Positions 57,520 through 64,000 of a stretch of 64,000 bases of DNA are shown piece after piece. The notes under the pieces are model-generated. The model saw only the letters and a list, made by a program, of their open reading frames with translations, was not told the origin of the DNA and did not search any database. Each line of letters opens with the position of its first letter. Position 1 is the first letter of the stretch. The stretch lies in assembly GCA_016711825.1 (NCBI GenBank), contig JADJSG010000011.1, forward strand, positions 273,295-337,294, written 5' to 3'. A program made the translations under genes and the position numbers. The stretch is from Bacteroidota bacterium (GTDB taxonomy: Bacteria; Bacteroidota; Bacteroidia; Chitinophagales; Chitinophagaceae).

Positions 57520-59640
57520 TTAGCTTAGTTGTAACATTATTTTTGATCCTTTCTGCACAGGACTTCCTGGTGCTACGGATTGTGAAACGACTTTTCCTTT
57601 ACCCAGGCAGGTAACCCTCAATCCTGATTTCTCTAAGAGGTAAAGGGCATCTTTGAGCCCCATACCCTGCACATTAGGTACTGCATTGTTTGAGATACTA
57701 ATTACCTGATTCATATATTTACCGGTACTGTCTTTTTGCTGCAACACCCATTTATCATTTGTTTGCACGGTGGTAGGTAATTTTAATCCAAGGGCAATTT
57801 TATTAAAATCGGTTGCTTTCATATTTTTAGGAACCAGTGCCACCTCTATTTTTTCCTGATCGGCTACTGAATTGACCTTATGCATATTCATGGCATATAA
57901 TCTGTTGGCAACTTCTTTAAATACGGGCAAGGCAATTTGGCCACCATAATAATTATTAGAACCTTTTTTGGTTCTCAATACTACACAGATGGTATATTGA
58001 GGATCTTCTTTGGGAAAAAAACCAACAAAAGAACCATGATACATGCGATCGGTGTATCTTATTTTTTCTTTGATAATTTCGCCATTGGGTCCAATTTTTT
58101 CTATCACATCGGCTACCTGAGCAGTACCTGTTTTACCACAAATAGTATAATATGGATTTTTTAATGATTTGCCAGTACCGCTTTCAATCACTTCGTTCAT
58201 GGTTTCTTTAATTTTTTCAATGGCATTGGCATCTAACAAACTATCTTTTAATATAACGGGTTCAAAACTCATTACATTATTGCCATATTCTTTCACACTA
58301 TTTACAAGATAGGGTTTCATTAGTTTGCCATTGTTTGCAATTGAATTATACACCATGCAAGTGTGCAAAGGTGTAATCATAACCGAATAACCCATACCCA
58401 TATAGGCCAAACTATATCTTCCTTTTTCTACAGAATCTCTTTTAAAATAAGGACGGGGTTCATCGCTGATATTTAAACCTGTAATCATGTCAAGTCCTAA
58501 TGCATGGAGGTTTGACCAATAGGTACCAATTTTATCTTTGTAGTTTTCATGAATTAATTTTGCAAAAGCTACGTTAGACGAATGGGCAAACGCATCTTTG
58601 ATGGTAAGCCAGCCTAATCCGGCATGGCTATCTCTGATGGTATAAGGTCCAAATTTTGCCGAGCCACCCTGGCAGTTAACCTTATCATCAATGGTCACTA
58701 AATGATCGCGCATCAACGAAATCAAGGATACCAGTTTAAAGGTAGAACCAGGTTCAATTTTTTTCAATGCATAATTAAAATCTTCGCCATACGTGCCATC
58801 ACTTAATCGTCCTAAGTTGGCCATGGCTTTTATTTTACCTGTTTTCACTTCCATGACGATACAAGTACCAAATACAGCTTCTTCTTTTTCCACCTGGGCA
58901 TACAATGCATTTTCTACTACATCCTGTATTTGCAAATCGATGGTGGTGTATACATCAGCGCCGTTTTCGGGTTCTACTTCTGAACCATCCAGTGGCATCC
59001 AGGCACCACCAGCTATGCGTCTTACGATGCGTTGTCCCTGACGGCCTCTGAGTAAAGAATCGTATTTGCCTTCGATACCTACATTATTGGCATTTTTGCG
59101 CCAAAGTCCAATCACCCTATTGGCCAGCAAGCCGTATGGGTTAATTCTTTTTGTACTTGGTTCTTCAATCAAGCCCCCTTTATTTTGGTTTTTACTAAAA
59201 GGTTGCATTTTTTTCACCGAGAGGTATTCTTCATACGATGCTCTTTTTTTGAGCAGGTAATAGCGATTTTCTTTTTTGTATTCATTGCTGAGTATTTCTT
59301 TGTACTCGGTCCAGGTATAGTTGTTAAATAAGGCTGCTAAATCTTTTGAAAGGGGTTCAATATACTTATTGAAGGTATCTTTAGCAATGGCTTTAAAGTC
59401 GATACGCAAATCAAACTGTGGAATAGAGGTTGAAAGCAAGCTACCATCTTCTGAGTAAATATTTCCTCTTTCGGGATCTATCACTTGTATTTTGGTATGC
59501 ATGCTATCGGCTTGTGAAAGCAACTCTTTGCCTTCTTTAAACTGTATGGTAGCGCCTTTATAAATGATCGCAATAGCGAAGACACACATTGCTATGAATG
59601 TGAGATATACTCTATATCTGATGTCTGTACTGTTTTTCAT
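57520..59640 (-). CDS. ftsI: Division transpeptidase FtsI (PBP) with C-terminal PASTA domain
   Basis: The 706-residue class B penicillin-binding protein cross-links septal peptidoglycan. After one N-terminal membrane helix come a dimerisation region and a transpeptidase domain. The catalytic motifs are SxxK in EPGSTFKLVS (~residue 297), SSN (~355) and KTG in CGKTGTAQV (~503). A single PASTA domain (VPNVQGMGLKDALYLLEKSG) ends the protein. This layout resembles SpoVD/PBP2x more than E. coli FtsI. Its ATG overlaps the preceding FtsL-like gene by four bases. Confidence 0.94.
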   Translation of the reverse strand: MKNSTDIRYRVYLTFIAMCVFAIAIIYKGATIQFKEGKELLSQADSMHTKIQVIDPERGNIYSEDGSLLSTSIPQFDLRIDFKAIAKDTFNKYIEPLSKDLAALFNNYTWTEYKEILSNEYKKENRYYLLKKRASYEEYLSVKKMQPFSKNQNKGGLIEEPSTKRINPYGLLANRVIGLWRKNANNVGIEGKYDSLLRGRQGQRIVRRIAGGAWMPLDGSEVEPENGADVYTTIDLQIQDVVENALYAQVEKEEAVFGTCIVMEVKTGKIKAMANLGRLSDGTYGEDFNYALKKIEPGSTFKLVSLISLMRDHLVTIDDKVNCQGGSAKFGPYTIRDSHAGLGWLTIKDAFAHSSNVAFAKLIHENYKDKIGTYWSNLHALGLDMITGLNISDEPRPYFKRDSVEKGRYSLAYMGMGYSVMITPLHTCMVYNSIANNGKLMKPYLVNSVKEYGNNVMSFEPVILKDSLLDANAIEKIKETMNEVIESGTGKSLKNPYYTICGKTGTAQVADVIEKIGPNGEIIKEKIRYTDRMYHGSFVGFFPKEDPQYTICVVLRTKKGSNNYYGGQIALPVFKEVANRLYAMNMHKVNSVADQEKIEVALVPKNMKATDFNKIALGLKLPTTVQTNDKWVLQQKDSTGKYMNQVISISNNAVPNVQGMGLKDALYLLEKSGLRVTCLGKGKVVSQSVAPGSPVQKGSKIMLQLS

Positions 59641-59972
59641 TGGGGTGTATTGTCTGTTAAGTTGATAGCGATTTTATAAGGGGGTACTTTTGTTTTTTTT
59701 AATCCGAGCGAGGCAGCGCTTTGTTCTAATTGACTTTCTTTGGTAAGAAACATGATTTGCGTTTTTTCATCAACATATCTCCATCTGAGTTCTTTGAGGT
59801 CTTTGGCTGTTTTATTGATATCGCGGATGGTATTTTCAGCGTGATGATTGATGGTAATATAGACTAAGGCTAAAAAAGCGATATATAATATAAGGGGTAT
59901 ATTGCTTACAATGCCTTTTTGGCCTACTTTGTTAAGTACTAATTTCCAGTCGGGTATTTTAAATGTAAACAT
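59637..59972 (-). CDS. FtsL-like divisome protein
   Basis: The 111-residue protein has one membrane helix (NIPLILYIAFLALVYITINH) followed by a coiled-coil with ENTIRDINKTAKDLKELRWR and YVDEKTQIMFLTKESQLEQS, the topology of FtsL. Sequence similarity to FtsL is always weak, so the call rests on size, topology and position between rsmH and the PBP gene. Its stop overlaps the PBP start (ATGA). Confidence 0.8.
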   Translation of the reverse strand: MFTFKIPDWKLVLNKVGQKGIVSNIPLILYIAFLALVYITINHHAENTIRDINKTAKDLKELRWRYVDEKTQIMFLTKESQLEQSAASLGLKKTKVPPYKIAINLTDNTPQ

Positions 59973-60009
59973 GTGGGGGGGTATTGATTATTGATGGGTA
60001 ATGATGTGT

Positions 60010-60918
60010 TTAGCGTTTGGCGGCAACTCGTAGTTTGGCGCTTCTGGCTCTTGGGTTTTGGTTGGTTTCTTTCTCGGTGGGCAGTATGGGTTTTTTAGTT
60101 ATTATTTTTAAAGTTTGTGGTTGGTGGTTTGGTAAAAAAGAAAGTTCATCTTGTGCAAAGGATTCGTTTTTCATCCAGTTTTTTACTATTCGATCTTCTA
60201 AGGAATGAAAGGTGATGATACACAGTCGGCCATCTTTACTCAATGATGAGGTAATGCTGCTTAAAAAATCTTTCAGGGCATTGAGTTCATCATTGACTTC
60301 TATACGTAAAGCCTGAAACACCTGTGCTAAGTATTTATGTGGGTTGCCATAGATACAAGTACTGATAGCCTGTTTAAATTCACTGATGCTTGTCAGTTTA
60401 TTGGTGCTTCTTGCTTCAACTATTTTTTTAGCCAACACTTTCGCATTGGTTACTTCACCATATTGTTCAAAGATCTTTTGCAATTTCGATTCAGGGTATT
60501 TATTCAGAATCTCACTTGCGGTTTGCGGGTTTCTATTATCCATGCGCATATCGAGGGCAGCATCGAAGCGGGTAGAAAAACCTCTTTCGGCTGTATCAAA
60601 CTGGTAAGAACTTACCCCGAGATCGGCCAATACCCCATCGAGCGATGGCAGCTTATACAAGCGTACAAAGCGTGCGGCGTATCTAAAATTTTCGGGTATA
60701 AAAATCACACGATCATCGTTTGGCAGGTTTTTTTTAGCATCAGCGTCCTGGTCAAACACCATCAGCTTTCCCTCGGCACCTAAATGCTTCAGTATTTCTT
60801 TGCTATGACCTCCGCCGCCAAAAGTGGCATCGAGATAAATGCCATTGGGTTTGATCTGTAGTTGTTCGATACATTCATGTAAAAGAACTGGCTGGTGGTA
60901 AAATGTAGGTTCGTTCAT
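60010..60918 (-). CDS. rsmH: 16S rRNA (cytosine-1402-N4)-methyltransferase
   Basis: The 302-residue SAM-dependent enzyme (MraW) methylates C1402 in the decoding site of 16S rRNA. It shows the SAM-binding YLDATFGGGGHSKEIL, LADLGVSSYQFDTAERGFS, ALRIEVNDELNALKDFL and the C-terminal ITFHSLEDRIVKNWMK. It begins three bases after the mraZ stop, so both are co-translated at the head of the operon. Confidence 0.95.
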   Translation of the reverse strand: MNEPTFYHQPVLLHECIEQLQIKPNGIYLDATFGGGGHSKEILKHLGAEGKLMVFDQDADAKKNLPNDDRVIFIPENFRYAARFVRLYKLPSLDGVLADLGVSSYQFDTAERGFSTRFDAALDMRMDNRNPQTASEILNKYPESKLQKIFEQYGEVTNAKVLAKKIVEARSTNKLTSISEFKQAISTCIYGNPHKYLAQVFQALRIEVNDELNALKDFLSSITSSLSKDGRLCIITFHSLEDRIVKNWMKNESFAQDELSFLPNHQPQTLKIITKKPILPTEKETNQNPRARSAKLRVAAKR

Positions 60919-60921
60919 TTT

Positions 60922-61392
60922 TTAGGCTCCTTTAATCGGATTTAAAAAATTGGCCCCTAATATTTTACTGGTTAACATTTTTTTCCTGTCTGAATCAATT
61001 TTCTCTGCAATTTCATAAGCCTCTGCATCCCAAATCACCATATAATCTGACATCCCCAGCATGATAATATTTTTTACCAGGCCGGCATGTGCTTTCATTC
61101 TGTTTGACAATACGATTCTGCCTGCGCCATCCATTTCGATGGGTGAAGCGCCATTCATCATACTAAACTTAAGTTCGAGGGCTTCTTCGTTATAATCATT
61201 TAAGCTATCTAATTTTTCCTCTACTTTTTTCCATTGTGAAGCGGTGTATAACACCAAAAAGTTTCCATTTCCTTTTGTCAGCATGAAGCCGTTGCTCTCC
61301 TCTTCAGGTAGCTGTTTCTTATATCCTGCAGGAAGCATAATTCTTCCCTTGGAATCTAAGGTAACTTCATATTCGCCATACGTTCTTGTCAT
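60922..61392 (-). CDS. mraZ: Transcriptional regulator MraZ
   Basis: The 156-residue protein consists of two SpoVT/AbrB-like DNA-binding repeats, with TLDSKGRIMLPAGYKKQLPE in the first and IEMDGAGRIVLSNRMKAHAG in the second. In other bacteria MraZ binds repeats ahead of its own gene and represses the dcw operon. Here it is the first gene of the operon. No clear GTGGG-type direct repeat is seen upstream. Confidence 0.93.
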   Translation of the reverse strand: MTRTYGEYEVTLDSKGRIMLPAGYKKQLPEEESNGFMLTKGNGNFLVLYTASQWKKVEEKLDSLNDYNEEALELKFSMMNGASPIEMDGAGRIVLSNRMKAHAGLVKNIIMLGMSDYMVIWDAEAYEIAEKIDSDRKKMLTSKILGANFLNPIKGA

Positions 61393-61422
61393 AAAAGGAG
61401 TAAATAATTACTTTTTGTGACA

Positions 61423-61430
61423 CAAATCTA
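61423..61430 (-). promoter_or_regulatory. TAGATTTG -7 box of the dcw operon
   Basis: On the minus strand TAGATTTG lies 30 bases before the mraZ ATG. No TTG stands at the expected distance upstream, so activation by another factor is possible. Confidence 0.5.
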
Positions 61431-61482
61431 CACTATTTACCACATTCGACGTTAATTTTTAAAGAATTTTTTTGATAGTAAC

Positions 61483-61573
61483 TTATCCACAGGGTTAAAA
61501 CCCTTAAACATAGGACTGTATTCGGTTTAAAAGGAATTTTACGACTGTATAACCTCAGCCCCTGTGTGGATAA
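61483..61573. promoter_or_regulatory. Two inverted perfect DnaA boxes in an AT-rich region
   Basis: TTATCCACA (61483-61491) and its exact complement TGTGGATAA (61565-61573) stand 73 bases apart. The first is followed by GGG and the second preceded by CCCC, so the arms extend into an inverted repeat. An AGGGTTAAAACCCT palindrome (61491-61504) and several CTGTTAA repeats lie in and beside the interval. This could be a replication-origin piece or a DnaA control site for the dcw operon. Confidence 0.55.
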
Positions 61574-61849
61574 ACTGTTAATTGTTAGAAACAACCTGTT
61601 AACTCATGTTAATTAGGTTTAAAAACACCTGCTTAAACAGTGTACAAACATAGGTGATTTAAAATTAATATGTGTATAAAGAAAGTAGGCATTTGCATCA
61701 TCATTTTAAGGTAAGCATATCAGTCAAAAAAGGGATCGCTCTGATGACCATTAAAAAAAAATCCGTTTTCGAAAAAAGGGAATCCATGTTGTGTGTCATG
61801 CTATCTATTTTGTGCGTCAATCCTCCTTCATACTTCCTTTATTTTTTTT

Positions 61850-62037
61850 GGGCGGCACACACGCTATTCGTTCCAAGTCCACCCATGCGAGGCGCCTGGT
61901 GCGGGCTTTCCACTACTATCGTTGCCGCAATACAAATGATCCGCGAGTATGCAATCCTTAAGCAGCTCTATTCTAAATGTAAGCACCGACATATCAATGA
62001 GCGATTATCGCTTAAATGCAAGGTGAGCAGGTCTTAA
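61850..62037. other. GC-rich patch in the mraZ-integrase gap
   Basis: About 100 bases (61850-61950) are clearly more GC-rich than the surroundings, with GCGGCA (61852-61857) and TGCCGC (61923-61928) as possible closing arms. A 121-residue frame crosses it, but its translation has no recognisable features and looks accidental. GCTATTCG at 61863 has a near copy, GCTATCCG, after the integrase gene at 63983. Confidence 0.4.
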
Positions 62038-62183
62038 ACCGAAATTTTTTAAACTATTATTTATATATAATTATATATGATTCTCCGCTAAGCTGCCTAA
62101 ATTCAAACATGGTATGTTTATTTACTATGTTGTTTTCCACTTTTGCCTTAATGCAAAAGTTGAGCAAAAAATCAAGCCTGTCG

Positions 62184-62344
62184 AAAAATAGCTAAAATGT
62201 GTCAAAAAAGTCGAAAGCAATTGAGTCACATCTTGAAAATAGAACCCAGCGTGTTCAGGACTTTTGGCCAACTTAATCAAGTCATCAACCTGCTAGGAAA
62301 TTGCTTTTTGCGACTTTTTTGTCACATTTCTTAACGCCATTTTT
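62184..62344. repeat. Long imperfect inverted repeat, 161 bp
   Basis: The left arm runs from AAAAATAGCT through ATGTGTCAAAAAAGTCG to AAGCAATT. The right arm (62299-62344) is its reverse complement, with AATTGCTTTTTGCGACTTTT and ending in GCCATTTTT. The inner ~30 bases match almost perfectly (one mismatch, a three-base bulge). The outer part matches with gaps. The loop is 76 bases. It could be a small mobile element or a long RNA hairpin. It is unrelated in sequence to the two-hairpin family. Confidence 0.7.
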
Positions 62345-62459
62345 CTGAGGGCGTTCAATCAACATTATCGGAAAATACTCAATAGAAGATAAATGGACCT
62401 AAGTGCATAGATTACTTGAATAAATCTATGGGTACTTTTACGGATAATCATTCAATTAT

Positions 62460-62571
62460 AATAAAACCAACGACACATTAAAAAAAGTACATTTGTTATA
62501 AGCTTACATTTAATGTGTGTAGGCATGATACCGAACTTTTTCAGACTACATGGTAAATACATTTGGTATAA
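62460..62571 (-). repeat. Dispersed two-hairpin repeat, copy E
   Basis: Read on the minus strand it matches copy B closely: TTATACCAAATGTATTTACC, AGTCTGAAAAAGTTCGGTAT and TTTAATGTGTCGTTGGTTTT. ACACACATTAAA in the middle pairs with TTTAATGTGT near the end. It lies between the 161-bp inverted repeat and the integrase gene. The remaining stretches of this 1.4-kb gap (61574-61849, 62038-62183, 62572-62799) contain nothing I can name. Confidence 0.75.
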
Positions 62572-62799
62572 GTAGGCTCCAAATAGTATTCGACTGTAAA
62601 AATTGGTTACAACATAGTTTCAATCAACATCTACCCTATTCAGATTTGTAATATCATGATTTTTTTTACATCTATCCTTGGTAATCATTCGTAAACCCTC
62701 AGGTATGATTGTAACTGATCATACAAAATGCTCAACCAGACATTAGCTTCTAGATCAAATTAATATTTTTAAAAATGTATATAGAAACAAAAAATACAA

Positions 62800-62807
62800 T
62801 AAATTTG
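62800..62807 (+). promoter_or_regulatory. TAAATTTG -7 box of the integrase gene
   Basis: TAAATTTG stands 71 bases before the ATG at 62878 (or 20 before a GTG at 62827). No TTG at the usual distance, so expression may be weak. Confidence 0.4.
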
Positions 62808-62877
62808 TTTTGCAATTGGTAGCAAGGTGTGTCACATCATCAACTACAAACAATTGCACCTACTAAATACTAAGCAC

Positions 62878-63915
62878 ATGAAATGGGAAGCCAAACTCGT
62901 CAAGCATAGACGGGAATTACGCATAGCCGTATATTTTACAAAAAGTAAAGAGCTTGTGGAGCGCATTAAAAAACTCGAAGGAGTGCGTTGGAGTTATACG
63001 CTCATGGCATGGCATTTGCCAGATACCGATGAGTATAGGGAACGTTTTAAAATACCCCCTCGTATTATCCAGAACCCTATACATGCCGAAAAAATTGTTG
63101 CCTTTAAAGCGTGGTTGCAGTCAAAGCGTATGAGTGAAAGTACAGTTACCGTGTATTCAGATGCGGTAAAGACTTTTTTAAGGTTTTACAATAACAAGCC
63201 TATAGAAGAAATAGACAATGATGATTTGATACAATTTAATAATGATTTTATATTAAGGAATAACTATTCATCTTCTTATCAAAATCAGGTGGTGAATGCA
63301 ATTAAGAAATTTTTTATCACGGTTGAAAATCGAAAGATTGATGTAGAATTGATACACCGTCCGAAGCGTGAGAAGTTGCTCCCCAATGTGCTGAGCAAGG
63401 AGGAGGTAAAAATGATATTGGAAGCGCACAATAATATTAAGCATCGGGCCATGTTATCGTTGATTTATGCATGTGGATTGCGTTGTGGAGAATTACTCGC
63501 CTTAAAACCCATCCATATCGATAGCAATCGGGGATTGGTATTCATCAAAAAAGGGAAGGGTAAAAAAGATCGGATTGCCCCTTTGAGTCAGAAAATATTA
63601 GACTTATTAAGATTATACTTTAAAGCCTGCAGACCACAGGTATATTTGTTTGAAGGTCAGGAAGCGGGAAAAGCATATGATGAACGTAGTTTACAACTGG
63701 TATTAAAACAGGCATTGACGAAATCAAAGATCACAAAGCCAGTTACTTTGCATTGGCTCCGACACAGTTATGCCACTCATTTGCTTGAAGCAGGTACCGA
63801 TTTAAGATACATACAAGAATTGTTAGGTCATAAAAGCAGTAAAACAACTGAAATATACACACATGTAAGCACTAAAAATTTACAAAAAATAGTATCCCCC
63901 TTTGAAACCTTATAA
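62878..63915 (+). CDS. Tyrosine recombinase with N-terminal HARP-like segment
   Basis: I prefer ATG 62878 (MKWEAKLVKHRRELRIAVYF); an in-frame GTG at 62827 adds 17 residues. Residues ~1-65 contain IKKLEGVRWSYTLMAWHLP, like the HARP-type DNA-binding motif (GxRWdxxxkaWxlP). A SAM-like core-binding domain follows (FKAWLQSKRMSESTVTVYSD). The catalytic domain has Arg in YACGLRCGELLAL, the HxxR box LHWLRHSYATHLL, the His in LLGHKSSKTTEIY and the Tyr nucleophile in IYTHVS. All catalytic residues are present. The ~16-residue insert specific to integron integrases is missing. It could be a XerC/D relative or the recombinase of a mobile element. Confidence 0.88.
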   Translation: MKWEAKLVKHRRELRIAVYFTKSKELVERIKKLEGVRWSYTLMAWHLPDTDEYRERFKIPPRIIQNPIHAEKIVAFKAWLQSKRMSESTVTVYSDAVKTFLRFYNNKPIEEIDNDDLIQFNNDFILRNNYSSSYQNQVVNAIKKFFITVENRKIDVELIHRPKREKLLPNVLSKEEVKMILEAHNNIKHRAMLSLIYACGLRCGELLALKPIHIDSNRGLVFIKKGKGKKDRIAPLSQKILDLLRLYFKACRPQVYLFEGQEAGKAYDERSLQLVLKQALTKSKITKPVTLHWLRHSYATHLLEAGTDLRYIQELLGHKSSKTTEIYTHVSTKNLQKIVSPFETL

Positions 63916-63933
63916 AAAAATGTGCTATATTTG
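63901..63933 (+). promoter_or_regulatory. Outward promoter at the integrase 3' end
   Basis: TTTG (63901-63904, within the last codons of the integrase), 21 bases and TATATTTG (63926-63933) match the consensus and point out of the window. The start would be near 63938. Confidence 0.6.
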
Positions 63934-63938
63934 AAAAG

Positions 63939-63992
63939 CAAACCCCCAGTATTTGCTTCGGCTACCCACCCCTACAAGCTGTGCTATCCGAA
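63939..63992 (+). other. Two hairpins downstream of the outward promoter
   Basis: AGCAAA/TTTGCT encloses a CCCCCAGTA loop, and next to it TTCGGCTA/TATCCGAA (one mismatch) encloses a 20-base loop with CCCACCCCTACAAGCTGTGC. A transcript from the promoter just upstream would begin with these hairpins. The sequence continues beyond the window. Confidence 0.45.
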
Positions 63993-64000
63993 AAAGGTAT

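Noticed and set aside
61441..61640. Firm call as chromosomal replication origin
   Set aside because: Only two DnaA boxes, no dnaA nearby and no skew analysis possible here; reported as a candidate only.
61672..62037. 121-residue open frame in the mraZ-integrase gap
   Set aside because: No recognisable domain, odd composition, no promoter box or good start context; treated as part of a GC-rich non-coding patch.
62878..63915. Integron integrase (IntI) call
   Set aside because: The insert typical of IntI between the conserved boxes is absent; only a general tyrosine recombinase is supported.

Overview
The window comes from a low-GC member of the Bacteroidota, most likely the Chitinophagales/Sphingobacteriales side (inference). 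The reasons are: type IX secretion (T9SS) C-terminal sorting domains on at least three secreted proteins; a PorX-type regulator; promoters of the TTG-N18..21-TAnnTTTG kind instead of -35/-10 boxes; a Bacteroidota-style dcw cell-division operon without murF; and a DAP-type MurE. No rRNA, tRNA or CRISPR array was seen.

Layout. 1-16 kb is a cell-surface and secretion region: a secreted protein cut off by the window edge, a collagen-like repeat protein, an M28 peptidase, a T9SS cargo protein, an L,D-transpeptidase lipoprotein, a DUF952 protein, a CotH-like T9SS protein, and a 1938-residue adhesin-like protein with eight SdrD-B-like repeats. 16-30 kb mixes outer-membrane proteins (OmpA, a predicted barrel) with housekeeping genes (dusB, FKBP, cbpA/cbpM, porX, sucD) and an IS3-family element. 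At least nine single-base homopolymer frameshifts, in six genes, lie only in this stretch, which looks more like local sequence error than decay. 30-43 kb holds korA, two OmpA-like lipoproteins, a PQQ-type propeller lipoprotein, an M14 carboxypeptidase, comM, acs, and a metB-hom pair behind a SAM-I riboswitch with its own terminator. 43.8-44.5 kb is a DUF433/DUF5615 toxin-antitoxin pair framed by short inverted repeats. 44.9-61.4 kb is one long leftward dcw operon, mraZ-rsmH-ftsL-ftsI-murE-mraY-murD-ftsW-murG-murC-ftsQ-ftsA-ftsZ, closed by a terminator. 61.4-64 kb is a gene-poor region with two inverted perfect DnaA boxes, a GC-rich patch, a long inverted repeat and a tyrosine recombinase followed by an outward-facing promoter and a hairpin.

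The most unusual signal is not a protein. A ~110-bp intergenic element occurs five times (about 9.6, 16.2, 28.7, 44.7 and 62.5 kb), in both orientations. It has two overlapping hairpins that compete for the same middle strand, and inverted ends of the ATACCAA/TTGGTAT type. It looks like a mobile or RNA-level repeat family. The second area of interest is the recombinase region at the right end, where several structured non-coding elements are packed together. Several genes (dusB, the DUF2520, DUF952 and DUF3817 genes, korA) have the TAnnTTTG box only 4-6 bases before the start codon, which predicts leaderless mRNAs.
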